In this document: positions 1-5,960 of the stretch, piece after piece
Position numbering within the stretch: position 1 is the stretch's first letter
How the letters are laid out: every line of letters starts with the position of its first letter
Source of the DNA: Candidatus Thermokryptus sp.
Lineage (GTDB): Bacteria > Bacteroidota > Ignavibacteria > Kryptoniales > Kryptoniaceae
Direction: 5' to 3'
DNA length: 5,960 nucleotides
Assembly (NCBI GenBank): GCA_028276305.1
Contig: JAPYWO010000098.1
Location: 1 to 5,960, forward strand
Made by a program: the position numbers and the translations under genes
Notes under the pieces: model-generated
Databases searched by the model: none
What the model saw: only the letters and a program-made list of their open reading frames with translations
What the model was told of the DNA's origin: nothing

Positions 1-1765
1 TGTCAAGTTTTCTTTCAATTACCAACCTCGCCAACTGATAAAGCTCGTCAATTAATTGTGCCTTCCAAGTAGTCCAAACGCTCGGGTTAACAGCTGAAAG
101 GTCAGCGTAAGTTAAAATGTAAAGCAAGTCAAGTTGTTCGGCTTTTTCAAAGTTTGATACGAAAGAAAATAGGGTTTCCGCCTCGTTGAAGTTTCTGCGA
201 AAAGCCGTTTGCTCAAACAAAAGATGATTTTTAACAAGGAAACAAACATCTTCAACAGCGTCAAAATTTATACGCATTAAAAATGCCCGTGCGATTTCAG
301 CCCCGATCTTTGAGTGTTCCTCAACCTTAATCGCTTTTCCAATATCGTGAAACAATATCGCAAGATAAAGCACATCTTTTCTTTTTAAACCCCTGAAAAC
401 TTCACCAAGCAATGATTTACTTTCCCTTAAACTTTGTGCATTTTTAACGGCTCTTAAAGTATGCTCATCAACCGTGAAATAATGATAGACGCTATGCTGT
501 GGCAAACAAGTCAACCCTGCAAACTCAGGTATATATTTGCCAAGTATCCCAAGCTCATGCATCAATTCAAGCGTCTCGGCGACATAACCCTCGCAATTCA
601 AAATCTCTATGAAAATTTTATCAACTTCCGAATTGTCTGAAAAATCAAGACGGTCAACAGATGCAATCACCTCCTGCTTTAACTCATCGCTAAAGTCAAC
701 ATCATCCCTGCACCTATACAACAAGGCGTTGAAAACATCAACCGGGGTTAATTCTTTTCGTCCCGAATTTAAAATCAACCATTTATCATCACGGATTGAA
801 AAAGCATCGTCAATTTTTTTGACTTTACCGTGACCTTTAAATTCCTTGTTTTCAATTTTTGAGATGAAAAACTTATTGAGCATGTAAATTTCCCTCGCTC
901 GCAGATAATAGTCACGCATGAAAACCTCAACGCCTCTTCGCCCAGCGTTTTCATCTGCATATCCAAATGAATTCGCAATTTTTTCCTGAATGTTAAAATC
1001 CAAAACATCTCCACCTCGGTTCAAGTGAAGCTCAATCCTTGTTCTAAGCAAAAACTCAAACGCCTCAACGACAGATGAAAATTTTTGTTTATTTATCATC
1101 CCCTTTTGATACATCAATTCAAGCATTTCTTTACAAGCGGAGTTTTCCCCGGGCAAAGCCCAGAAATCCGGGTCGGTGCTTTTTAAAATCCAAAGCAATG
1201 TATGAATGTCCCTCAAACCGCCAGCGCTCTTTTTAATGTTCGGCTCAAGCAGTTTTATCGTATTCCCATACTTTTCATGCCTTAGGCGATTGCCATTTAT
1301 AATCCACTTGATAAATAACCCATTTCCATCGCTCAATGTTTTTTCCATCACCCGCATTTTGAAATCTTCAAATAGATTTTCATCACCACACACAAACCTT
1401 AACTCAAGAAACGATACCCACGATTCAAAATCCGAACCGAAAAGCTCAAGGCATTCATCAATCGTTCTAAAGCTATGACCGATATTTATACCAAGCCCCC
1501 AGATCTGCTGGAAAAACTTAACGGCTAAATTTCCCGTTTCTTCATTTTTCCTTTCAACAAGAAGCATCACATCTACATCAGAGTTTGGGCAAAGTTCAAT
1601 CCTTCCATATCCGCCAAGCGCAATCAAAACCGAGGAGGGAATTTTTAAACCTTCGTAAATTTGTTTTATCATTGAGTCAAGCGTGAGCGTTAAAATCTTC
1701 GTGGTTTCAAAAGCGCTCTTCCCTTGCCTCTGTAAAAGTTCTATTTCCGAAAAATCTATCTCCAT
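1..1765 (-). CDS. glnD: [Protein-PII] uridylyltransferase/uridylyl-removing enzyme, C-terminus outside window
   Basis: GlnD transfers UMP to, and removes it from, the PII signalling protein in response to glutamine, which sets the cell's nitrogen status. The frame is open over 588 codons from ATG at 1765 to the window edge with no stop. Seen: the nucleotidyltransferase signature GGYGRIEL (residues 51-58) followed by SDVDV, with metal-binding Asp63 and Asp65; GHSFRTIDECLEL (about 90-105); the GlnD signature GGLRDIH (182-188); HYFTVDEHTL (428-437) and LFHDIGK with the HD pair His473-Asp474, the uridylyl-removing HD domain; and DLSAVNPSVWTTWK (555-568), typical of GlnD just before the ACT domains. 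The two C-terminal ACT (glutamine-sensing) domains expected from the family lie outside. An in-frame TAA at 1771-1769, two codons upstream, rules out a longer N-terminus, so the stretch before the catalytic motif is short compared with the enterobacterial protein. No Shine-Dalgarno is seen. The gene is divergent from the Rieske operon, and no glnB or amtB is visible. Confidence 0.95.
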   Translation of the reverse strand, partial: MEIDFSEIELLQRQGKSAFETTKILTLTLDSMIKQIYEGLKIPSSVLIALGGYGRIELCPNSDVDVMLLVERKNEETGNLAVKFFQQIWGLGINIGHSFRTIDECLELFGSDFESWVSFLELRFVCGDENLFEDFKMRVMEKTLSDGNGLFIKWIINGNRLRHEKYGNTIKLLEPNIKKSAGGLRDIHTLLWILKSTDPDFWALPGENSACKEMLELMYQKGMINKQKFSSVVEAFEFLLRTRIELHLNRGGDVLDFNIQEKIANSFGYADENAGRRGVEVFMRDYYLRAREIYMLNKFFISKIENKEFKGHGKVKKIDDAFSIRDDKWLILNSGRKELTPVDVFNALLYRCRDDVDFSDELKQEVIASVDRLDFSDNSEVDKIFIEILNCEGYVAETLELMHELGILGKYIPEFAGLTCLPQHSVYHYFTVDEHTLRAVKNAQSLRESKSLLGEVFRGLKRKDVLYLAILFHDIGKAIKVEEHSKIGAEIARAFLMRINFDAVEDVCFLVKNHLLFEQTAFRRNFNEAETLFSFVSNFEKAEQLDLLYILTYADLSAVNPSVWTTWKAQLIDELYQLARLVIERKLD

Positions 1766-1776
1766 GGGTTAAAACT

Positions 1777-1805
1777 TTGTCTTTTTCATCCCGCTGGACT
1801 AAATT
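1777..1805 (+). promoter_or_regulatory. Possible promoter of the Rieske-queG-trxB operon
   Basis: In the 63-bp divergent gap, TTGTCT (1777-1782) and TAAATT (1800-1805) are separated by 17 bp. Each matches 4 of 6 bases of the housekeeping -35/-10 consensus. Transcription would start near 1812 and leave a leader of under 20 nt before the ATG at 1829. An 11-bp palindrome, ACTAA-A-TTAGT (1798-1808), covers the -10 element and could be an operator or chance. No comparably good promoter was found for glnD on the opposite strand. If the host has Bacteroidota-type sigma factor preferences, this E. coli-style reading may not hold. Confidence 0.3.
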
Positions 1806-1828
1806 AGTATCAAAAACCTCTCTTAAAT

Positions 1829-2152
1829 ATGCCAAAAGAAATTAAACTTTGCAAAATTACTGATGTAAAGAGGGCAAAATCTTTCAAAATAGAGGACTTT
1901 GAAATTGCAATTGTAAATTTGAACTCAAATTTCTTCGCTATCTCAAATATCTGTCCGCATCAACATACAAGAATCGTCAATGGCTCGGAAGCAATAATAG
2001 AAGGCGAAAATATAATTTGCCCGATGCACGGTTGGACTTTTGAAGTAAAAACAGGAAAACCAGTTTATGGCTCGGGACGCTTGAAAACCTTTGAAGTCAA
2101 CATCAAAAATAACGAAATATGGATCAAACTTGACGATGATGGGCAAAGCTGA
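1829..2152 (+). CDS. Small soluble Rieske [2Fe-2S] ferredoxin
   Basis: This 107-residue protein consists of a single Rieske domain and is probably a cytoplasmic electron carrier; there is no signal peptide or membrane segment. The cluster ligands are visible: Cys42-Pro-His44 and Cys64-Pro-Met-His67-Gly-Trp, the two-Cys/two-His Rieske arrangement. The second cysteine pair that forms the disulfide in cytochrome bc1-type Rieske proteins is absent. This matches the low-potential ferredoxin subtype that serves dioxygenases or resembles the small subunit NirD of nitrite reductase. The first loop reads CPHQH rather than the common CPHxG. No oxygenase or nitrite reductase lies nearby; instead the 3' end overlaps the queG-HAD start by 17 nt, which suggests translational coupling and a possible role as electron donor in that operon (inference). 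The ATG start gives the usual length for the family, but no Shine-Dalgarno precedes it. The physiological partner is unknown. Confidence 0.88.
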   Translation: MPKEIKLCKITDVKRAKSFKIEDFEIAIVNLNSNFFAISNICPHQHTRIVNGSEAIIEGENIICPMHGWTFEVKTGKPVYGSGRLKTFEVNIKNNEIWIKLDDDGQS

Positions 2153-3764
2153 GTTGACAAGGGAAATTAAAAGAAAAGCGATTGAGTTAGGATTTTCAAA
2201 GGTTGGAATTGCAAAGGCGCAGGAATTAAAAGATGAGGCGATGAAACTTTCGCAATGGCTTGGGAGAAGATATGAAGCGGATATGGAATGGATGCGGAAA
2301 AGTTTTGAAAAACGAATCAACCCTGCGCTCGTCCTTCCGGGCGCAAAATCAATTATAAGCGTTGCCTTAAATTACTTCCAAAAACTCCCCCAAACACAAA
2401 AAGACGAAGGTAAAATCTCAATCTATGCGCTTGGAATTGACTACCACATCGTTTTAAAATCAAAGCTTGAAAAACTTCGTCAATTCATCATCAATCTCGC
2501 CCCAGGAGCAAACGCAAAAGTTTATGTTGACACTGGACCAGTTATGGAAAAGGTTTGGGCTACAAAAGCTGGCATTGGATGGATAGGGAAAAACTCAAAC
2601 TTGATAACAAGGGAATTCGGCTCTTGGGTTTTCCTGGGCGAAATCATTACGGATATTGAACTTGAATACGATGAACCCATGGCTGATTTTTGTGGCAAAT
2701 GCACAAGATGTATAACCGCGTGCCCAACCGAAGCAATAGTTGAACCTTATGTCGTTGACTCAAACAAATGCATCTCGTACTGGACAATTGAATATAAAGG
2801 GGATGAATACCCGGATGACTTGGGAAAGAAGTTCAATAACTTAATTTTCGGGTGCGATATCTGTCAGGAGGTCTGTCCTTGGAATTTGAAATTTCAAAAG
2901 GAAACCGAAGTTGAGGAGTTTAAGCCGTTTAGTTATAATTTAAATCCAAAATTAACAGACCTCTCAAAACTAACCGAAGAACAGTTCAAATCAAATTACA
3001 AATTAAGTCCGATAAAGAGGGCGAAATTTCACGGCTTCGTCAGAAATGTAAAAAATGCGATAAAGAACATGGTTTTAAGGAAAATTTCGGAGTTGGATTT
3101 TGACTGTGCGATCTTTGACCTTGACGGTGTAATAGCGGATACATTTCAATTTCATTTTAAATCGTGGAGGGAAATATGCGAAGAATTTGGAAGGGATTTA
3201 AGCGTTGATGAATTTAGAACCATCGTTTTTGGAAGAAGGGGGGAGGAAAGCGCTAAAATTTTATTTGACGGGAAAATCAAAGATGAGGAAATAAAAAAGA
3301 TAGGGACAAGGGTTGACGAAATCTTCAGGGACATAGCCCGTGGTAAGTTAAAAAGCGTTGATGGCGCGATTGAATTTTTAAAAATTTTAAAAGAAAACGG
3401 GGTAAAAGTCGCCCTTGCGACATCCGCCCCAGATGAAAATGTTGAGTTGATTTTTGATGAACTCAATTTATATGGTTTGTTTGACACCGTTGTCACTTCA
3501 AAAGATGTTCAACGGGGTAAGCCAGCCCCGGATATTTTCATTCTTTCGGCGGAAAGATTAAATTGTAGAGCGGAGAGATGCATCGTTTTTGAGGACTTAA
3601 TTGCTGGTTTGATTTCAGCTAAAAACGCTGGGATGATCGCAATTGGAGTTGAAACCACTTTGAGAAAAGATGAGTTATCAAATTATGCAGATTTTTCAAT
3701 CAAAAATTTCTTTGAAATAATTGAAATTTTAAAACAAAGAGCGGTGAAAAATGGAGGCGCTTGA
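2136..3764 (+). CDS. queG: Fusion protein: epoxyqueuosine reductase (QueG) + HAD phosphatase
   Basis: The frame encodes 542 residues carrying two complete-looking enzymes. Residues 1-311 are QueG, which reduces epoxyqueuosine to queuosine in the wobble position of GUN-anticodon tRNAs using cobalamin and two 4Fe-4S clusters. Seen: VDTGPVMEK (131-139) with the presumed catalytic Asp132; [13 protein letters not shown] (145-157); eight cluster cysteines at 186, 189, 192, 196, 212, 240, 243 and 247, including CISYWTIE and [12 protein letters not shown]; and the normal QueG ending [14 protein letters not shown] (291-304). There are no C-terminal HEAT repeats. Residues about 323-530 are a HAD hydrolase of the beta-phosphoglucomutase type: DLDGVIADT with nucleophile Asp328 and Asp330, a helical cap including FGRRGEES (365-372), LATSAP (Thr429), KPAPDIF (Lys462) and FEDLIAG (Glu486-Asp487). 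Its substrate cannot be told from sequence. ATG 2136 (or the adjacent ATG 2139) is preferred; an ATG at 2091 would add 15 residues unlike QueG and lie deep in the Rieske gene. An internal ATG at 3069 could also yield separate HAD protein. The 3' end overlaps trxB by 14 nt. Confidence 0.9.
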   Translation: MMGKAELTREIKRKAIELGFSKVGIAKAQELKDEAMKLSQWLGRRYEADMEWMRKSFEKRINPALVLPGAKSIISVALNYFQKLPQTQKDEGKISIYALGIDYHIVLKSKLEKLRQFIINLAPGANAKVYVDTGPVMEKVWATKAGIGWIGKNSNLITREFGSWVFLGEIITDIELEYDEPMADFCGKCTRCITACPTEAIVEPYVVDSNKCISYWTIEYKGDEYPDDLGKKFNNLIFGCDICQEVCPWNLKFQKETEVEEFKPFSYNLNPKLTDLSKLTEEQFKSNYKLSPIKRAKFHGFVRNVKNAIKNMVLRKISELDFDCAIFDLDGVIADTFQFHFKSWREICEEFGRDLSVDEFRTIVFGRRGEESAKILFDGKIKDEEIKKIGTRVDEIFRDIARGKLKSVDGAIEFLKILKENGVKVALATSAPDENVELIFDELNLYGLFDTVVTSKDVQRGKPAPDIFILSAERLNCRAERCIVFEDLIAGLISAKNAGMIAIGVETTLRKDELSNYADFSIKNFFEIIEILKQRAVKNGGA

Positions 3765-4692
3765 ACACAGAAAGCTCATAATTATCGGTTCTGGACCTGC
3801 TGGTTTGACTGCTGCGATTTACGCAGCACGTGCTGACCTTGAACCTCTCGTTTTTGAGGGTTCTCAACCAGGGGGACAATTGATGCTTACAACAGAGGTT
3901 GAAAATTTCCCCGGGTTCCCGAAGGGCATTCAAGGACCTGAGCTTATGCAACTTATGCGTGAACAAGCTGAAAGGTTTGGTGCAAAACTTGAGATGCTTG
4001 ATGTCACCAAAGTTGATTTTTCTGTTAGACCGTTTAAAATTTGGGCTGATGAGGACCTTTACACCGCTGATGCTGTGATAATCGCAACTGGTGCGTCAGC
4101 GAAATGGCTTGGGCTTGAATCTGAACAAAAACTTCGCGGATACGGCGTCTCGGCTTGCGCAACCTGTGACGGTTTCTTTTTCAAAGATAAAGAAGTAGTC
4201 GTCGTTGGCGGTGGTGATACTGCAATGGAAGAAGCACTTTTCCTGACAAGGTATGCAAGCAAAGTCACGGTGGTACACCGAAGAGATAAGCTAAGAGCAT
4301 CTAAAATTATGCAAGATAGGGCGATGAAAAACCCGAAGATAACCTTCATCTGGAACTCCGTCGTTGAAGATGTATACGATGTCTCCCAGAAAAAAGTGAC
4401 TGGCGTAAGGTTAAGAAATGTCATAACCGGGGAAACAATGGATTACAAATGCGATGGTTTATTTGTAGCCATAGGGCATAAGCCAAACACCGAGATTTTC
4501 AGAGGGCAGATTGAAATGGACGAGCTCGGTTATATAATCACTAAACCTGGTACGACTCAAACGAGCGTTCCTGGGGTGTTTGCTGCTGGTGATGTTGCTG
4601 ACAAGGTCTACCGGCAAGCTGTGACAGCTGCTGGGACCGGGTGTATGGCTGCGCTTGACGCCTCAAGGTATCTTGAGGCGTTACACGATTAA
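3751..4692 (+). CDS. trxB: Thioredoxin reductase (NADPH, FAD)
   Basis: TrxB passes electrons from NADPH through FAD and a redox-active disulfide to thioredoxin in the cytoplasm. It has 313 residues, the usual length for the low-molecular-weight bacterial enzyme. Seen: the FAD dinucleotide-binding motif GSGPAG (13-18) near the N-terminus; the CATC redox centre (Cys136 and Cys139); the NADPH-binding GGGDTA (about 153-158) with HRRDK (176-180), whose arginines suit the NADPH 2'-phosphate and argue against the ferredoxin-dependent or NADH-type relatives; and the second FAD motif [10 protein letters not shown] (about 275-284) followed by [13 protein letters not shown] 3751 places the FAD motif at the normal distance from the start. 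The gene begins 14 nt inside the end of the queG-HAD frame, with only a weak GGTG upstream, which suggests translational coupling. It is the last gene of the operon, and a strong terminator follows within a few bases of the stop codon. Confidence 0.97.
   Translation: MEALEHRKLIIIGSGPAGLTAAIYAARADLEPLVFEGSQPGGQLMLTTEVENFPGFPKGIQGPELMQLMREQAERFGAKLEMLDVTKVDFSVRPFKIWADEDLYTADAVIIATGASAKWLGLESEQKLRGYGVSACATCDGFFFKDKEVVVVGGGDTAMEEALFLTRYASKVTVVHRRDKLRASKIMQDRAMKNPKITFIWNSVVEDVYDVSQKKVTGVRLRNVITGETMDYKCDGLFVAIGHKPNTEIFRGQIEMDELGYIITKPGTTQTSVPGVFAAGDVADKVYRQAVTAAGTGCMAALDASRYLEALHD
4658..4681 (+). repeat. Perfect inverted repeat inside the 3' end of trxB
   Basis: Bases 4658-4667 (ACGCCTCAAG) and 4672-4681 (CTTGAGGCGT) are exact reverse complements around a GTAT loop, giving a 10-bp stem in the last codons of trxB (residues around ASRYLEAL). 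No T-run follows directly, so it is not an intrinsic terminator alone. It lies 12 bases before the terminator stem and could act with it, or protect the mRNA 3' end. It may also be chance imposed by the codons. Confidence 0.6.
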
Positions 4693-4693
4693 T

Positions 4694-4719
4694 AAAGGCG
4701 GGCTTACGCCCGCCTTTTT
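4694..4719 (+). terminator. Rho-independent terminator of the Rieske-queG-trxB operon
   Basis: AAAGGCGGGC (4694-4703) and GCCCGCCTTT (4708-4717) form a perfect 10-bp, GC-rich stem with a TTAC loop. The T-run 4715-4719 ends the structure. The stem begins one base after the trxB stop codon, which places the operon end here and makes the downstream TPR gene a separate transcription unit. Confidence 0.92.
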
Positions 4720-4722
4720 CAT

Positions 4723-4751
4723 TTGCTTGATTTAAAATTTTTCTTTATTTT
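4723..4751 (+). promoter_or_regulatory. Possible promoter of the TPR-protein gene
   Basis: After the terminator an AT-rich stretch contains TTGCTT (4723-4728) and TATTTT (4746-4751), 17 bp apart, a weak match to housekeeping -35/-10 elements. The same place reads TATTTTG, one T short of the Bacteroidota -7 box TAnnTTTG. Either reading puts the transcription start a few tens of bases before GTG 4787. A promoter is expected here because a strong terminator separates this gene from trxB, but these exact bases are a guess. Confidence 0.28.
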
Positions 4752-4786
4752 GCCTCTGAAAAACCAAATTAAATCCAAAATCAACC

Positions 4787-5960
4787 GTGAACTATCACGA
4801 CTTTGACGACAGGGAAGAATTTGAAGGACAGCCAGAAAAGGAAAATCTTCAAGATAAAATCAAACAATACGAGGAATTCCTCAAGGAATCCGAGGGCGCC
4901 TATATACACACAGAGATAGTAGAAGAGCTGATAGACCTTTACATGCTCTCCGGACAATATGAAAAAGCACTTTTCCATGTCCAAAAACTCATTGAATTGT
5001 TCCCATATACAGTTGAATACTGGTTGAGGCGGGGAATCATTTTAAACAATATGTCCGAATATGAAAAGGCGCTTTTATCATTTCACAAGGCATTGATGCT
5101 GAACCCAAACGAAGCTGACGCCTGGGCGAACATGGCGATAACCTTTGAAAACCTTGACAAAACGGAAGAAGCGCTGGAATGTATAGACAGAGCCATTGAA
5201 ATACAACCGATGAACGCCGATTTCCTAAGGTTTAAAGCGGACCTGCTTGAAAAATCAGAAAACTACAATAAAGCGATTGAAACATTAAAAAAACTGAGCG
5301 AAATTGAACCAAACGATAAAGAGACCTTCTTCAAACTTTCAATCTGTTATGAAAAGGTCGGAGACATTGACAGCCAAATTGAATCGCTTGAAAGATGCAT
5401 TGAGCTTGACCCTTATGATAGCGAAGTATGGTATAAAAAAGGCGTTGCGCTCGCAAAGAAAAATCAAATCGTAAAAGCGATTGAAAGCTTAGATATGGCT
5501 CTCGTAATAAAAGATGATCATACCGAGGCACTTGAGAAAAAAGCCGAACTTTTGTTAACTCTCGGCAGATATCCAGAAGCGATGGAGACATTTCGCCAGA
5601 TATTGATATATCAACCCAACTCGGAACTTGCTCTTTTCTATCTTGGAAATATAAATGCGAAATTGGGTCAATATCGTGAAGCGATAAAATACTATAATCA
5701 AGCCCTTAAAATTAATCCAACCAATTATGTCACTTATTACGCTCGCGGGAATTGTTATGAAGCGCTTGGAAACTACAAAAAAGCACTCGCTGATTACACA
5801 ACAGCTGTAAATTTCAATCCGAAAATACCCGAACTTTGGGAAGCAAAAGCAGATGTTGAATATGAAATCGGTCGTTTCAGCGAAGCACTCTCAAGTTATA
5901 TGATGGCTTTGAAACTTGATGAGAAAAACCCCGAACTATGGGTTGGAGCTGGGCTTGTTT
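4787..5960 (+). CDS. TPR-repeat protein, C-terminus outside window
   Basis: The frame is open for 391 codons to the right edge. After an acidic, charged N-terminal segment (residues 1-38) the protein is almost entirely tetratricopeptide repeats of exactly 34 residues laid head to tail. A first, less regular unit covers about 39-75, and regular units start at 76, 110, 144, 178, 212, 246, 280, 314 and 348, with an eleventh cut at 382. Typical TPR positions are visible in each: W/Y and G/A in helix A, then Y-x-x-A or E-A-L in helix B, ending in xxP, for example GQYREAIKYYNQALKINP. TPR superhelices are protein-binding scaffolds; the partner and pathway cannot be told. No signal peptide or membrane segment is seen in this part, so it is probably cytoplasmic. 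GTG is chosen because an in-frame TGA at 4757 leaves no other ATG/GTG/TTG upstream; the next ATG (4943) would cut into the first repeat. No Shine-Dalgarno is seen. Confidence 0.85.
   Translation, partial: MNYHDFDDREEFEGQPEKENLQDKIKQYEEFLKESEGAYIHTEIVEELIDLYMLSGQYEKALFHVQKLIELFPYTVEYWLRRGIILNNMSEYEKALLSFHKALMLNPNEADAWANMAITFENLDKTEEALECIDRAIEIQPMNADFLRFKADLLEKSENYNKAIETLKKLSEIEPNDKETFFKLSICYEKVGDIDSQIESLERCIELDPYDSEVWYKKGVALAKKNQIVKAIESLDMALVIKDDHTEALEKKAELLLTLGRYPEAMETFRQILIYQPNSELALFYLGNINAKLGQYREAIKYYNQALKINPTNYVTYYARGNCYEALGNYKKALADYTTAVNFNPKIPELWEAKADVEYEIGRFSEALSSYMMALKLDEKNPELWVGAGLV

Noticed and set aside
609..1478. Short plus-strand open frames (609-833 and 1206-1478)
   Set aside because: Both are antisense to glnD, whose motifs run uninterrupted through this region, and neither has a start context or recognisable domain.
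2091..2135. Upstream ATG at 2091 as the queG start
   Set aside because: It would add 15 residues not resembling the QueG N-terminus and enlarge the overlap with the Rieske gene to 62 nt; the usual QueG beginning (a short helix, then [10 protein letters not shown]) fits ATG 2136 or 2139.
1943..2320. 125-codon open frame on the minus strand
   Set aside because: It lies antisense across the end of the Rieske gene and the start of queG, both of which have clear family motifs; its product shows no recognisable domain.
3514..3532. CGGGG...CCCCG inverted repeat in the HAD part
   Set aside because: It has only 5-bp arms with an 8-base loop and encodes the conserved GKPAP motif, so codon constraints explain it.
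4059..4424. 121-codon open frame on the minus strand
   Set aside because: It is antisense to the well-conserved middle of trxB, with a low-complexity Ser/Thr-rich product typical of a shadow frame.
4693..4786. Possible small gene or riboswitch between trxB and the TPR gene
   Set aside because: The 94 bp hold only the terminator and an AT-rich promoter-like stretch; there is no open frame and no room for a structured leader.

Overview
The window looks like an ordinary bacterial chromosome segment. It is moderately AT-rich by eye, densely coded, and uses many AAA, GAA, ATA and AGA/AGG codons. None of the five gene starts has a convincing Shine-Dalgarno sequence. This, together with the gene content, suggests a Bacteroidota/Chlorobiota/Ignavibacteria-like lineage, possibly thermophilic. 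That placement is inference, because there is no rRNA or other marker here. I see no mobile element, CRISPR array, tRNA or phage gene.

Layout. (1) Positions 1-1765, minus strand: the N-terminal 588 codons of glnD, the bifunctional PII uridylyltransferase/uridylyl-removing enzyme; its C-terminus runs off the left edge. (2) Positions 1766-1828: a 63-bp divergent intergenic region with a possible promoter and a small palindrome. (3) Positions 1829-4692, plus strand: a tightly overlapping three-gene operon made of a small soluble Rieske [2Fe-2S] ferredoxin, a 542-residue fusion of epoxyqueuosine reductase (QueG) with a HAD phosphatase of the beta-phosphoglucomutase type, and thioredoxin reductase (trxB). 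The overlaps are 17 and 14 nt. (4) Positions 4658-4719: two consecutive strong hairpins, one inside the end of trxB and one a classic intrinsic terminator. (5) Position 4787 to the right edge: a GTG-started TPR-repeat protein with at least ten near-consensus 34-residue repeats, truncated by the window.

How they may work together. glnD belongs to nitrogen sensing and is divergently transcribed, so it probably shares only the promoter region. In the operon, all three products contain or predict redox or phosphatase chemistry: a 2Fe-2S carrier, a cobalamin and 4Fe-4S reductase for the last step of queuosine (tRNA wobble base) synthesis, and an NADPH-dependent flavoprotein. A link in which the Rieske protein or TrxB supplies electrons to QueG is attractive but is only inference from gene order. 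The most unusual item is the QueG-HAD fusion, in which two apparently complete enzymes are joined by a linker of about a dozen residues.
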